Source of the DNA: Mixta calida
GTDB lineage: Bacteria > Pseudomonadota > Gammaproteobacteria > Enterobacterales > Enterobacteriaceae
DNA length: 64,000 bases
Direction: 5' to 3'
Assembly: GCF_002953215.1 (NCBI RefSeq)
Contig: NZ_CP026378.1
Location: 4,136,540-4,200,539, forward strand
Below are positions 7,566 to 16,661 of this stretch, in pieces. The notes below the pieces were generated by a model. That model was not told the origin of the DNA and searched no databases. It saw only the letters and a list, made by a program, of their open reading frames with translations. A program made the position numbers and the translations under genes. Numbering within the stretch: position 1 is the stretch's first letter; each line of letters starts with the position of its first letter.

Positions 7566-10124
7566 TTAGTGCATCTGGAAGCGCTGCGGGTAGTCGTTGC
7601 TGTTGCCGTCAGGCAGGTTCGCGCAGAGCTGGGTCAGCGCCTGGCTGCGGAACGGGATCACCTGCGTGCGGTCGTCCGCTTTCACAATCTGATAGAACTG
7701 CGGCAGATTGAAGTTAACGAAGCTGGAACCGTAGGTGAAGCGGTCGTGCGATGAGGAGTAGAAACGGCTGACGTCTCGCACCAGCTCCTCTTTGCTGCCT
7801 TCGCAATGGTGATAAACCTCAATGCGGTTTGCTTCATCCAGGATATAGATGTTAAAGCCGCTATCGGTGTTGGTGTCCTCGAAGAAGAACTGGATAATCC
7901 CTTCGCTGGCGTAACCGTTGACCACCGGCGGCAGCGGCACCTGCTCTGTCTCCACCTTAATAGAAAGGCCGTGCAGCTTGTTATTCGAGATGGCGCCGTA
8001 GAAGTCCACCGCGTTTTCCAGCTTCTGCACCGACACGCCGAGACGCTCGAAGAACAGCCCCCACGTTTGTCCGGCGACGCGCAGCGCTTTAAAGCGGCCT
8101 GGGTCCTGACGCGTGCTGGAAAGGCGCAGCTCGATGCATTCGGAGACCAGCTGTTGTACGCGCGTGCGGATCAGGCCGCGCAGATGCTGACTGTAGCAGA
8201 ATACTTCCACCGCATCGGGCGGCGCGGCGTCCTGATGCATTTTGCCGAGGATGGTTTTCAACGCCTCAAGCATCGCCTGCTCGCCGTTGAAATGCAGCGT
8301 GCGCACTTCATTCCAGGAGTTGCGATAGAGCAGATCGACACTGCCGATCAGACACTGCTGCTGCTGGCCGAAGCTAAAGACATCCAGCTTGCGGAAATCG
8401 AAATGCACCACCTGATTGCGGAAGGCGGCGGTCGGGTCATATTCCAGATTGACGATCAGTGCCAGATGGCGGATTTCGCACGGGCTGTAGAGCGCTTTCG
8501 CCGTCGGCGCCGGCAGACGCAGCGGGAAATGGTGCGAGACATCCGCCACCAGCTCCTGAAGCCGCGCCAGGTCACACACCTCATTGCCTTTAATATGGAG
8601 CCGGGTTTTTTCCGTCAGCAGCCCGTTAAACCAGGCCCACGCCACCAGCTTATTCAGATAGCGGTTATATTCCAGCGGCTGATGGCTGATGATGGAGTTC
8701 ATATCCGGCGCCTGGTTATACAGGTACCAGCCCGACCGGTTGGCGCGCCCCGCCGGCACATGAATAAAGGTCAGGTGCGGCTCGGAAAGGTCGGGTGAAA
8801 TTTGCGGGTTGACCAGCGTCACCTTGCCCGGCAACGCTTCAAACGCGGCGTACAGCTTGCGCGTCAGCACGCCGATATCCTGCGGACTGGCGCTGACGCT
8901 TAAATTATTGCGGCGCGCAAAGCGAATCAGGTTGCGATAGCTCTGCATCATCGCATCCAGCAGTTCATTATGCGCTTCGCGCACGCGTTCGATTTTCCAG
9001 TCGGCGCGGCTGTCGAGAACCGCGAGACGCGTCTCGTCCCAGCCCCATTCGCTGACCAGCTGCGCCAGAATCTCCCGACGCCAGCCGGAACGCTGCGGAT
9101 TTTCATCCTGCGACAGCTTTTCGCATACTTTCAGGTAAAAACAGCGGCGCACCAGATCGAGCCGGGCGTGATCGTCGATGCTGATGAGATATTGTGTAAC
9201 GCGCTCCAGCATCATGCAGTAGGAGTCAAGACCAAACGAGACAATTTCGCCGTCGTGCAGTCGCTGCTTGATGTCCATGGCCAGCAGGCGGGTACGGGGA
9301 TACTCCCAGGAATAGGCTTCCAGCAGCAGGGTTTTCAGCACCGCTTTATAAGGCGAATCGATGCTTTTATAGAGCTGCCACAGGCTGGCGCCAAAATACT
9401 CTTCGGCGGAGAGCGTGCTCAATCCGCCTAAATCAAGCCACTCATTCGGCGTCAGCACGCCCTGCGCGTAAAGGGACATCACGTAGTCGTCGTAATGTTC
9501 CTCTTCTTCGCCAGGCACCATATTCCACAGGATGCGCTTGCCCGCCATCCGCACCGCGGTGCGGTAGAATTCGTCGAGCAGCAGGATATGTTGAGTGGAA
9601 CCACAATCTTCGCCACCGAGACTGCCGCTTTCATTGTGCCGGAAGCGGTTTTCGTCGATCAGGAAGAAACTGACTTCCACACCCATCGACGCGCACCATT
9701 TTTCCAGCAGCTGGCATTTTTTCTGCAGCGCCAGACGCTCTTCGCCGTCCAGCCAGGATTGATGGCAGACCCAGATATCCAGATCGGAAGTGCTGTTTTG
9801 CCCAACGGAGGAGGTACTGCCCATAGAGTAGACGCCGGTGATCGGCATCTCCCCTTTAGGCGGTGTGGCGACCTGAAGACCAGATTTCTGCTCCATGTCC
9901 TGCAGGTAGCGCCGTTGGTTTTCATCAGACGTGTAAAAGCTGATACCGTATGGAACGTTACCTTCAAGGTAGCCCGGCATCTGCGGATGATGATGATGTA
10001 ATAAGGTTGGCAGCAGACCGTATACCTGCTGGAAAGCAGGGCCCATTGCGGCCAGCGCGCGGTCGACACGCAGCTGGTTAATGGCATCCAGTCTCTGTTT
10101 CAGTGTCTCAATGTAGAGGTACAA
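7566..10124 (-). CDS. cyaA: Class I adenylate cyclase CyaA
   Basis: Cytoplasmic enzyme making cAMP from ATP for the CRP regulon. The start is taken as TTG at 10124 (peptide then reads [17 protein letters not shown]), as in E. coli where cyaA uses an inefficient TTG; AGGCGAG lies just upstream. An in-frame ATG at 10187 would add 21 residues not found in the family. The protein has 852 residues (E. coli 848). The nucleotidyltransferase motif [17 protein letters not shown] is near residue 105-121; the C-terminal half is the glucose-PTS-responsive regulatory region. A CRP site lies upstream at 10217-10238. Confidence 0.96.
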   Translation of the reverse strand: MYLYIETLKQRLDAINQLRVDRALAAMGPAFQQVYGLLPTLLHHHHPQMPGYLEGNVPYGISFYTSDENQRRYLQDMEQKSGLQVATPPKGEMPITGVYSMGSTSSVGQNSTSDLDIWVCHQSWLDGEERLALQKKCQLLEKWCASMGVEVSFFLIDENRFRHNESGSLGGEDCGSTQHILLLDEFYRTAVRMAGKRILWNMVPGEEEEHYDDYVMSLYAQGVLTPNEWLDLGGLSTLSAEEYFGASLWQLYKSIDSPYKAVLKTLLLEAYSWEYPRTRLLAMDIKQRLHDGEIVSFGLDSYCMMLERVTQYLISIDDHARLDLVRRCFYLKVCEKLSQDENPQRSGWRREILAQLVSEWGWDETRLAVLDSRADWKIERVREAHNELLDAMMQSYRNLIRFARRNNLSVSASPQDIGVLTRKLYAAFEALPGKVTLVNPQISPDLSEPHLTFIHVPAGRANRSGWYLYNQAPDMNSIISHQPLEYNRYLNKLVAWAWFNGLLTEKTRLHIKGNEVCDLARLQELVADVSHHFPLRLPAPTAKALYSPCEIRHLALIVNLEYDPTAAFRNQVVHFDFRKLDVFSFGQQQQCLIGSVDLLYRNSWNEVRTLHFNGEQAMLEALKTILGKMHQDAAPPDAVEVFCYSQHLRGLIRTRVQQLVSECIELRLSSTRQDPGRFKALRVAGQTWGLFFERLGVSVQKLENAVDFYGAISNNKLHGLSIKVETEQVPLPPVVNGYASEGIIQFFFEDTNTDSGFNIYILDEANRIEVYHHCEGSKEELVRDVSRFYSSSHDRFTYGSSFVNFNLPQFYQIVKADDRTQVIPFRSQALTQLCANLPDGNSNDYPQRFQMH

Positions 10125-10216
10125 GACGTCTCGCCTGATTATCCCAGTGCTTATAAATAACCCTGTTTCCGGGATCTGCCGCTTCATTTAAAAATTTTCG
10201 GGCAGATTACTGCTGG

Positions 10217-10238
10217 AAACGTGATCAATCTAACACCT
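10217..10238 (-). promoter_or_regulatory. CRP-cAMP site of cyaA
   Basis: On the minus strand the 22 bases read AGGTGTTAGATTGATCACGTTT apart from the outermost positions, almost identical to the E. coli cyaA CRP site. It would overlap the -10 of the main cyaA promoter and let cAMP-CRP repress cyaA. The adjacent hemC gene is divergent. Confidence 0.85.
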
Positions 10239-10412
10239 GGCAGATTGACCGTAAAGAAAGTTGCGCTACTTAACAGTTTAGCACGCTTTATCCACCGATC
10301 GTCCTGGCCTTTCCCTTCTACGCTTTTCCTTGCCGTTTCAAAATCGCGAAAACTGACAGCCTTCCTGTATCAATGATAGGATAATCAGTGAACGATCAAA
10401 ACGGTACCAAGC

Positions 10413-11354
10413 ATGTTAGACAAAATTTTAAGAATTGCCACCAGGCAAAGTCCACTCGCTTTATGGCAGGCACAATATGTTCAGCAGCGTCTGATGGCCT
10501 GTCATCCGGGCCTGCGCGTAGAGCTGGTGCCGATGGTGACGCGCGGCGACATCATCCTTGATACGCCGCTGGCGAAAGTCGGCGGCAAAGGGCTGTTCGT
10601 TAAAGAGCTGGAACTGGCAATGCTGGAAAACCGCGCCGATATTGCGGTGCATTCTATGAAGGATGTGCCGGTCGAATTTCCGCAAGGCCTTGGATTAGTC
10701 ACCATTTGTGAACGCGACGATCCGTTGGACGCCTTCGTCTCAAATCATTACGCCACGCTCGATGCGCTGCCGCAGGGCGCGGTCGTCGGCACGTCCAGCC
10801 TGCGCCGTCAGTGTCAGCTGGCCGCGCTGCGTCCGGATTTACAGATTCGATCGCTGCGCGGCAACGTCGGCACCCGTCTGTCGAAGCTCGACGCCGGCGA
10901 GTATGACGCCATTATCCTGGCGGCAGCCGGACTCAAGCGTCTCGGCCTGCACGACCGCATCCGTTATGCGATTCCAGCTGAGGTTTCTTTGCCCGCCGTC
11001 GGTCAGGGCGCGGTCGGGATTGAATGTCGTCTGGACGATGAACAGACCATTATGCTGCTGGCGGCGTTAAACGACGACGACACCGCAACGCGTGTTAAAG
11101 CTGAGCGCGCAATGAATACCCGCCTCGAAGGCGGCTGTCAGGTGCCAATAGGCAGCTACGCGGTGCTGGATGGCGATGATATCTGGCTGCGCGGCCTTGT
11201 CGGTTCGCCGGACGGCTCATCAATGATACGCGGCGAACGTCGCGGTCCGCGTGCTCAGGCGGAGCAGCTGGGGATCTCGCTGGCTGATGAGCTGCTCAGC
11301 AACGGCGCGCGTGAAATCCTGCAGGAAGTCTACCAGGGAAATCCGCCGAAATGA
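10413..11354 (+). CDS. hemC: Porphobilinogen deaminase HemC
   Basis: Hydroxymethylbilane synthase: joins four porphobilinogen units in the third step of tetrapyrrole synthesis from aminolevulinate. It has 313 residues, as in E. coli. N-terminal [22 protein letters not shown] with the catalytic Asp near residue 84, SSLRRQCQL and the dipyrromethane-binding cysteine in EGGCQVP (Cys242) are all present. It overlaps hemD by four bases and starts the hemCDXY operon, divergent from cyaA. Confidence 0.98.
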   Translation: MLDKILRIATRQSPLALWQAQYVQQRLMACHPGLRVELVPMVTRGDIILDTPLAKVGGKGLFVKELELAMLENRADIAVHSMKDVPVEFPQGLGLVTICERDDPLDAFVSNHYATLDALPQGAVVGTSSLRRQCQLAALRPDLQIRSLRGNVGTRLSKLDAGEYDAIILAAAGLKRLGLHDRIRYAIPAEVSLPAVGQGAVGIECRLDDEQTIMLLAALNDDDTATRVKAERAMNTRLEGGCQVPIGSYAVLDGDDIWLRGLVGSPDGSSMIRGERRGPRAQAEQLGISLADELLSNGAREILQEVYQGNPPK

Positions 11355-12091
11355 GCATTCTCGTCACCCGCCCTTCTCCCGCAGGCGTTGAGCTGGTGAC
11401 GCGCCTGTGCGCTTTGGGTCGTGCCGCCTGGAGCTTTCCACTTATTGAATTCACGCCCGGCCGCGAGCTGCCGCTGCTGCCGCAGCAGCTTGCCGCGCTG
11501 GCGCCGGGCGATCTGGTTTTCGCACTTTCGCAACATGCCGTTGAGTATGCGCACCCTTGCCTGCGGCAGGCCGGTTTAACATGGCCCGCTGCGCTGGGCT
11601 ATTATGCTATAGGGCGCAGCACTGCGCTGGCGCTACACAGCGTCAGCGGGCGCGAGGTGAGCTGGCCGCACGACCGGGAAACCAGCGAAATGCTGCTGCA
11701 GCTGCCGACGCTGCGTCGACTGAAAGGTAAAAGCGCGCTGATCCTGCGCGGCAATGGCGGCCGGGAGCTGCTCGGCGAGACGCTGGCGAAGCGTGGGGCG
11801 GAGGTACGTTTCCTTGAGTGTTACCAGCGCTGTGAAAAACATTATCACGGTCCCAGCGAAGGACGCCGCTGGCGCGATCGCGGCATTGATACGCTGGTGG
11901 TCACCAGCGGCGAGATGCTGCAACAACTTTATCAGCTGTTTCCCATGATCGACCGTGAGGAATGGCTGCTACGCTGTCGGCTGATAGTCGTCAGCGATCG
12001 TTTGGCTACCCTGGCCAGGGAACTTGGCTGGAACCATATCACGGTAGCCGATGGTGCTGATAACGACGCGCTGATGCGCGCGTTACAATAA
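11351..12091 (+). CDS. hemD: Uroporphyrinogen-III synthase HemD
   Basis: Closes and inverts ring D of hydroxymethylbilane to give uroporphyrinogen III. 246 residues, the E. coli length. The family is weakly conserved; the start MSILVTRP, the segment YYAIGRSTA and the C-terminal [15 protein letters not shown] fit. The ATGA overlap with hemC and the 23-base gap to hemX place it in the operon. Confidence 0.95.
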   Translation: MSILVTRPSPAGVELVTRLCALGRAAWSFPLIEFTPGRELPLLPQQLAALAPGDLVFALSQHAVEYAHPCLRQAGLTWPAALGYYAIGRSTALALHSVSGREVSWPHDRETSEMLLQLPTLRRLKGKSALILRGNGGRELLGETLAKRGAEVRFLECYQRCEKHYHGPSEGRRWRDRGIDTLVVTSGEMLQQLYQLFPMIDREEWLLRCRLIVVSDRLATLARELGWNHITVADGADNDALMRALQ

Positions 12092-12114
12092 ACTTGAAAA
12101 TGGGATGTGCCACA

Positions 12115-13251
12115 ATGACGGAACAAAAAGATTCCTCCGCTATGGTTGAAGAGACCACTCCTGCGGTAGAAACCCGCACCCCGCCTGTAAAGAAGCCGCC
12201 GCGTAAATCAGGCCAGGCCGGCACTGCGCTGGGTGCGCTGGCGATTGTTATTGCGCTGGCGATTGGCGCTGGATTATGGATGAATGCGCATCATCAGGCG
12301 CAGCAGCAAGCGCAGGTCAGTCAGACGCTCAGTGAGCAGTTGACGGCGCTACAGCAGCAAAGCGAGCGTGAAAAAGCGCAGTTAACGCAGCAGCTCGCCA
12401 CGCAAACCGCCGACCTGCAAACCGCGCGCGAACAGCAGGCGGCGCTGAGCCGTCAGCTGGATGAGCTAAAAGAGAAAGTGGCCGCCATTTCAGGCAACGA
12501 TGCGCGCACCTGGCTGCTGGCGCAGGCTGACTATCTGGTGAAGCTGGCGGGACGCAAATTGTGGAGCGATCAGGATGTTACTACCGCGGCGGCGCTGCTG
12601 AAAAGCGCGGACGCCAGCCTGGCGGATATGAACGATCCCAGCCTGGTGCCGGTACGCCGCGCACTGACGCAGGATATCAGCAATCTTTCCGCTATCAGCC
12701 AGGTGGACTACGACGGCATTATCCTGAAGCTGAACCAACTCTCTAACGGCGTTGATAATCTGCGTCTGGCGGATAACGACAGCGATAGCGCGCCGATGGA
12801 CGCCGACAGCAACGAGCTAACTTCGTCGCTGCGTGAATGGCGACAGAATCTGGTAAAAAGCTGGCACAATTTTATGGATGATTTTATTACCATCCGTCGC
12901 CGCGATAACACTGCCGAACCGCTGCTGGCGCCGAATCAGGATGTCTATCTGCGCGAAAATATTCGTTCGCGTCTGCTGATCGCCGCACAGGCGGTGCCGC
13001 GGCATCAGGATGAGATCTATCGTCAGTCGGTAGATACTGTCTCTACCTGGGTGCGCGCCTGGTTTGACACCAGCGACGCCAGCACTAAATCGTTTCTGGC
13101 GCAGCTTGATGACTTAAGCCAGCAGAGCGTATCGATGGATATCCCGGAGGCGCTGGAAAGCCAGCCGTTGCTGGATAAGCTGATGCAGACGCGGGTGCGC
13201 AACCTGCTGGCGCAGCCCGCTGAGCCGGCGCAACCGCAGCAGGGAGAGTAA
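12115..13251 (+). CDS. hemX: Inner-membrane protein HemX
   Basis: Member of the HemX family encoded in hem operons; despite an old label as a methyltransferase, its exact role is not settled. The ATG at 12115 ([10 protein letters not shown]) matches the family start; an upstream in-frame ATG at 12094 is less likely. 378 residues: a Pro/Lys-rich cytoplasmic tail, one membrane segment at about 36-57, then a long Gln/Ala/Leu-rich coiled coil (about 60-130) and a conserved periplasmic domain ([23 protein letters not shown]). Confidence 0.92.
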   Translation: MTEQKDSSAMVEETTPAVETRTPPVKKPPRKSGQAGTALGALAIVIALAIGAGLWMNAHHQAQQQAQVSQTLSEQLTALQQQSEREKAQLTQQLATQTADLQTAREQQAALSRQLDELKEKVAAISGNDARTWLLAQADYLVKLAGRKLWSDQDVTTAAALLKSADASLADMNDPSLVPVRRALTQDISNLSAISQVDYDGIILKLNQLSNGVDNLRLADNDSDSAPMDADSNELTSSLREWRQNLVKSWHNFMDDFITIRRRDNTAEPLLAPNQDVYLRENIRSRLLIAAQAVPRHQDEIYRQSVDTVSTWVRAWFDTSDASTKSFLAQLDDLSQQSVSMDIPEALESQPLLDKLMQTRVRNLLAQPAEPAQPQQGE

Positions 13252-13253
13252 CG

Positions 13254-14444
13254 ATGTTAAAAGTCTTTATACTGTTCCTGCTACTGATCGCGGGCATCGT
13301 GCTGGGTCCGATGATCGCCGGTCATCAGGGCTATGTGCTTATTCAGACCGACAACTGGAATATTGAAACCAGCGTTACCGGCCTGGCGATTATCCTGATT
13401 GTCGCGCTGCTGGTTATCCTTGCCGTTGAGTGGCTGCTGCGTCGTCTCTTTCGCACCGGCGCCAGAACGCGCGGCTGGTTTTTAGGCCGCAAGCGCAATC
13501 GCGCGCGTCGTCAGACGCATGAGGCGCTGGTGAAGCTGGCGGAAGGCGACTATCGCCAGGTGGAAAAACTGCTGTCGCGCAACGCCGATCATGCCGAGCA
13601 GCCGGTGGTGAATTATCTGCTGGCTGCCGAAGCCGCACAGCAGCGCGGCGACGAAACACGCGCTAATCAGCATCTGGAGCGAGCGTCTGAGCTGGCGCAC
13701 AACGATCCGATTCCTGTTGAGATTACCCGTGTACGTCTTCAGCTGGCGCGTAATGAAGATCACGCCGCTCGTCACGGTATCGACCGATTGCTGGACGTCG
13801 CGCCGCGCCATCCAGAAGTGCTGCGTCTGGCGGAGCAGGCTTATGTGCGTACCGGGGCCTGGAGCGCGCTGCTCGATATCCTGCCCGCGATGGAAAAAGC
13901 GCAGGTGGCGGATGACGAGCACATTAAAGCGCTGCGTCAGCAGTGCTGGCTCGGCCTGATGAACCAGGCGATGGCGGATCAGGGCAGCGAAGGCCTGAAG
14001 CGCTGGTGGCAGAGCCTGAGCCGTAAAACGCGTCATGAAACGGCGTTGCAGGTTGCTATGGCGGATCATCTTATCGCCTGCGACGATCATGAAACGGCTC
14101 AGCAGATCGTGCTGGACGGCCTGAAGCGCAACTATGATGAACGTCTGATCCTGCTGATGCCGCGTCTTAAAACCGGTAATCCCGAACAGCTGGAAAAAGC
14201 GCTGCGCCAGCAGATTAAGCAGCATGGCGCGACGCCGCTGTTGCACAGCACGTTAGGCCAGCTGTTGATGAAGCACGGTGAATGGCAGCAGGCAGGCGAT
14301 GCGTTCAGGGAAGCATTAAAGCAGCGTCCTGACGGTTTCGATTACGCCTGGCTCGCGGATACGCTGGATCGCCAGCATCGCCCGGAAGAAGCGGCACAGA
14401 TGCGTCGTGAAGGTCTGCTGCTGACGCTAAAAAATAATCGTTAA
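13254..14444 (+). CDS. hemY: Heme-operon membrane TPR protein HemY
   Basis: Protein of 396 residues with two N-terminal membrane segments (about 2-22 and 42-62) and a cytoplasmic series of tetratricopeptide repeats (for example AEGDYRQVEKLLSRNADHAE and HGEWQQAGDAFREALKQRPD). In E. coli it belongs to the hem operon but is not the protoporphyrinogen oxidase that carries the same name in Bacillus. It starts two bases after hemX and ends just before an intrinsic terminator. Confidence 0.94.
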   Translation: MLKVFILFLLLIAGIVLGPMIAGHQGYVLIQTDNWNIETSVTGLAIILIVALLVILAVEWLLRRLFRTGARTRGWFLGRKRNRARRQTHEALVKLAEGDYRQVEKLLSRNADHAEQPVVNYLLAAEAAQQRGDETRANQHLERASELAHNDPIPVEITRVRLQLARNEDHAARHGIDRLLDVAPRHPEVLRLAEQAYVRTGAWSALLDILPAMEKAQVADDEHIKALRQQCWLGLMNQAMADQGSEGLKRWWQSLSRKTRHETALQVAMADHLIACDDHETAQQIVLDGLKRNYDERLILLMPRLKTGNPEQLEKALRQQIKQHGATPLLHSTLGQLLMKHGEWQQAGDAFREALKQRPDGFDYAWLADTLDRQHRPEEAAQMRREGLLLTLKNNR

Positions 14445-14460
14445 CGTCAGAAGCGCTAAA

Positions 14461-14486
14461 GAAGCCGGGGCATCCCGGCTTTTTTG
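14461..14486 (+). terminator. Intrinsic terminator of hemCDXY
   Basis: AAGCCGGG-GCAT-CCCGGCTT followed by a run of T on the plus strand, 17 bases after the hemY stop. Confidence 0.88.
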
Positions 14487-14529
14487 TATCTGCAATTTGA
14501 GCAACAGGAAGCAGCTGGCGGTTTATGGC

Positions 14530-14558
14530 AAAAAAAAACCTGCCTAAAAAGGCAGGTG
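14530..14558 (-). terminator. Intrinsic terminator of glmZ
   Basis: Minus-strand hairpin ACCTGCC-TTTTT-GGCAGGT directly followed by nine T. Confidence 0.88.
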
Positions 14559-14730
14559 TAAAAATCAGGTCGGTAAGACAACCGAATTGGTACCCGACTC
14601 AACGTAGTGCCCTTAACTCCAATAAAGCGAACGATATTGGCTGGCTGGACAACAGGTACCCTAATTGGCTCTGCATCATTCCTGAGTTTATGAAGCCGAA
14701 GCGAGCATAAGAGATGGAATGAGCATCTAC
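14530..14730 (-). ncRNA. glmZ: Small regulatory RNA GlmZ
   Basis: Hfq-dependent small RNA that base-pairs with and activates glmS mRNA (glucosamine-6-phosphate synthase); it is cut by RNase E with the adaptor RapZ. The 5' end GTAGATGCTCATTCCATCTC (minus strand from 14730) is the same as in E. coli GlmZ, and TACGTTGAGT followed by GTTGTC near the 3' third matches the glmS-pairing region. It ends in an intrinsic terminator with a stem ACCTGCC/GGCAGGT and nine T. About 201 bases versus 207 in E. coli. Its place beside hemY is also the E. coli location. No protein is encoded here. Confidence 0.93.
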
Positions 14731-14741
14731 GCCTATATTAT

Positions 14742-14757
14742 TGCACAGGTTGTGCCA
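14742..14757 (-). promoter_or_regulatory. Sigma-54 promoter of glmZ
   Basis: On the minus strand TGGCAC-AACCT-GTGCA fits the sigma-54 consensus TGGCAC-N5-TTGCA with one mismatch; GG and GC stand 12 bases apart. The -12 element lies 13-14 bases before the GlmZ 5' end. TAATAT at 14735-14740 could serve as an overlapping sigma-70 -10, as reported for E. coli glmZ. Confidence 0.82.
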
Positions 14758-14846
14758 AAGTGGGATTTATCGCACCAATGATTTTTATATATGATTGAAT
14801 TGATTAATTAATTATTTCAAACGGCTGGAATTGTTTGCTTGATGTC

Positions 14847-14864
14847 TGTCGTTAGCTAACAACA
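14847..14864 (-). promoter_or_regulatory. Possible GlrR site 1 upstream of glmZ
   Basis: TGTC-N10-AACA, one mismatch from the palindrome TGTC-N10-GACA bound by the response regulator GlrR (QseF). It is about 90 bases upstream of the sigma-54 promoter, a normal distance for an enhancer-binding activator. Confidence 0.55.
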
Positions 14865-14878
14865 ATCTTAGCAGGTGT

Positions 14879-14896
14879 TGTCGTCAACCAGAGACA
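14879..14896 (-). promoter_or_regulatory. GlrR site 2 upstream of glmZ
   Basis: Exact TGTC-N10-GACA palindrome (14879-14882 and 14893-14896), about 122 bases upstream of the sigma-54 promoter of glmZ. Confidence 0.72.
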
Positions 14897-14941
14897 ACAG
14901 ATAACGCGTAGCCGAAAAATTCTATAAAACAGTAACTTATA

Positions 14942-14959
14942 TGTCTCTGGTTTGAGACA
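14942..14959 (-). promoter_or_regulatory. GlrR site 3 upstream of glmZ
   Basis: Second exact TGTC-N10-GACA palindrome (14942-14945 and 14956-14959). With sites 1 and 2 it makes a three-site array like that described for glmY and glmZ in E. coli. Confidence 0.72.
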
Positions 14960-15207
14960 AAATCGGAAATTAAGCATGCTCGCCTCTTCGCGTCTGATTA
15001 ACATCGGACGAAGAAATTAACGGCAAAAATGGCATCGAACACCATCAAATAAGTCAGCCAGCTAATTATGCGCATCAAGTATCTGGAATATTCGCCTGGT
15101 GGCCGCCTTTGCAAAAGGAGGGAGAGAAAGTACAGCGGCAAAACGAGTACCTGTGCGGGAAGAAAAGGATGGTAAAACAACGCAGGCTCAGCGCAAGAAG
15201 CTGAACT

Positions 15208-15236
15208 AAGGATAAGGATAAGGATAAGGATAAGGA
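15208..15236. repeat. Hexanucleotide tandem repeat (GATAAG)n
   Basis: Four perfect tandem copies of GATAAG at 15211-15234 with partial copies on both sides. The interval 14960-15263, between the GlrR sites and the tRNA terminator, otherwise holds no gene I can support; a minus-strand frame of 94 codons runs through the repeat as Leu-Ile alternation but would start inside the tRNA terminator. Confidence 0.85.
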
Positions 15237-15267
15237 AGTAATGAAGCAGATATGGAACGACAAAAAC

Positions 15268-15290
15268 AAAAAAACCTGCCAATGCAGGTT
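15268..15290 (-). terminator. Intrinsic terminator of the argX-hisR-leuT-proM tRNA operon
   Basis: Minus-strand hairpin AACCTGC-ATTG-GCAGGTT followed by a T run, eight bases after the tRNA-Pro CCA end. Confidence 0.85.
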
Positions 15291-15297
15291 AATAAGA

Positions 15298-15374
15298 TGG
15301 TCGGCGAGAGAGGATTCGAACCTCCGACCCACTGGTCCCAAACCAGTTGCGCTACCAAGCTGCGCTACTCGCCG
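15298..15374 (-). tRNA. proM: tRNA-Pro(TGG)
   Basis: 77 bases with encoded CCA. The acceptor stem CGGCGAG pairs with CTCGCCG; the anticodon loop TTTGGGA gives TGG. Last gene of the four-tRNA operon, same order as E. coli argX-hisR-leuT-proM. Confidence 0.96.
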
Positions 15375-15409
15375 ACGTAATGCTCTTATTCGTACTACTT
15401 TCTTTTGCC

Positions 15410-15496
15410 TGGTGCGAAGAGAGGGACTTGAACCCTCACGTCCGTTAAGACACTAACACCTGAAGCTAGCGCGTCTACCAATTCCGCCACCTTCGC
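15410..15496 (-). tRNA. leuT: tRNA-Leu(CAG)
   Basis: 87 bases including encoded CCA, with the long variable arm typical of leucine tRNAs. The anticodon CAG lies in the loop of CTAGCTTCAGGTGTTAG. Third gene in the tRNA operon. Confidence 0.96.
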
Positions 15497-15512
15497 ATGT
15501 TCCAGCAAAAGT

Positions 15513-15589
15513 TGGGGTGGCTAATGGGACTCGAACCCACGACAACTGGAATCACAATCCAGGGCTCTACCAACTGAGCTATAGCCACC
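15513..15589 (-). tRNA. hisR: tRNA-His(GTG)
   Basis: 77 bases, nearly identical to E. coli hisR, with the extra 5' G paired to the discriminator C (GGTGGCTA... CCACCCCA) and anticodon GTG in GATTGTGATT. Confidence 0.97.
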
Positions 15590-15650
15590 ATTACTTCTTA
15601 CTTCTACTAACGCGGTAAATGTTACCACCGCAGCTCTTGCGCCTGTCTAA

Positions 15651-15727
<77 letters not shown>

Positions 15728-15848
15728 GTAGCGCCGTTGCGGATGGGGATACTACGGATTTGCACCGAAGCTGTCCAGTGCTTTTTTAAGAAAAAAACGC
15801 GTTTGATTACGCTTTGTGCATTCCGTCTAAACAAACGTCACTCTGAAT

Positions 15849-15879
15849 CGCTAAGCGGCTAAAAAGCCGCCGTTTAGCG
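15849..15879 (-). terminator. Stem-loop after wecG, possible terminator
   Basis: On the minus strand CGCTAA(A)CGGCGGCT-TTTT-AGCCGCTTAGCG is a long, slightly imperfect stem 26 bases after the wecG stop. It lacks a T tract, so it may be an RNA 3' end stabiliser rather than an intrinsic terminator. Confidence 0.45.
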
Positions 15880-15904
15880 TTTTGCCGCCTGAGATTCTGC
15901 TCTC

Positions 15905-16645
15905 TTACAGCTGGCCGCCATAGTAATAGCGCAGGAATTTTATTAACCGCAGCTGGCGGCGCAGACGGCTCGGCTGGCTTAACAGGCGGTAAAGCCACTC
16001 CAGCCCCATCCGCTGCCAGATAAGCGGCGCGCGCTTTACATGGCCGGTAAACACATCATAGGTGCCGCCCACGCCCATATAGAGCGCCTGCGGCCAGACG
16101 GCCTTACATGCCTGCATCAGCAATTCCTGTTTCGGCGAGCCCATCGCCACCGTAACGATCTGCGCCCCGCTCGCCGCCACGCGACTGAACAGCGCTTCAC
16201 GCTCATCTTCTTTAAAGTAGCCGTGCTGCGTGCCGACGATATTGACGTTCCACTGACGTTGCAGCTTCGCGACTGTCTCCTCCATCACCTGCGGCTTGCC
16301 GCCGATCAGGAAAACCGGAATTCCCTGCGCGCCCGCACGCGCCATCAGCGCTTCCCATAAATCGGCGCCGGGAATGCGCGTCACCTGCGCCTGTGGATAC
16401 TTTTTGCGAATGGCGCGTACAATGCTAATGCCGTCGGGATATTTGATCTCCGCCTCATCAATCAACTGACGCAGTGCCGAGTCGTTCTCATAGGTCAGCA
16501 CCTTTTCCGCATTGATGGCGACCAGCGTACCGCTACGCACCGCACCCTTAGGGCACAGGTAATCCAGACATGCTGTCATGTCGGCAAAGCCGTGCAGACT
16601 GATGCCACGGATCGGGTACTGGGGCGCGTTTGGCGCAACGTCCAT
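15905..16645 (-). CDS. wecG: UDP-ManNAcA transferase WecG (ECA lipid II synthase)
   Basis: Adds N-acetylmannosaminuronic acid to GlcNAc-undecaprenyl pyrophosphate (ECA lipid I to lipid II). WecG/TagA/CpsF glycosyltransferase family. The ATG at 16645 gives 246 residues, as in E. coli, with GAGG nine bases upstream; in-frame GTG 16660 and ATG 16654 are poorer. Conserved [36 protein letters not shown] and [17 protein letters not shown] are present. It is the last gene of the ECA cluster, 16 bases after wzyE. Confidence 0.96.
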   Translation of the reverse strand: MDVAPNAPQYPIRGISLHGFADMTACLDYLCPKGAVRSGTLVAINAEKVLTYENDSALRQLIDEAEIKYPDGISIVRAIRKKYPQAQVTRIPGADLWEALMARAGAQGIPVFLIGGKPQVMEETVAKLQRQWNVNIVGTQHGYFKEDEREALFSRVAASGAQIVTVAMGSPKQELLMQACKAVWPQALYMGVGGTYDVFTGHVKRAPLIWQRMGLEWLYRLLSQPSRLRRQLRLIKFLRYYYGGQL

Positions 16646-16661
16646 TTCAAACATCCTCACA

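Noticed and set aside
7806-8798. 330-codon frame opposite cyaA
   Set aside because: Shadow of the cyaA codons in a GC-rich genome; composition is not protein-like.
14525-14710. Plus-strand frame of 61 codons starting MAKKNLPKKAG
   Set aside because: It is the reverse complement of the GlmZ RNA; the Lys/Asn-rich start is the terminator A tract.
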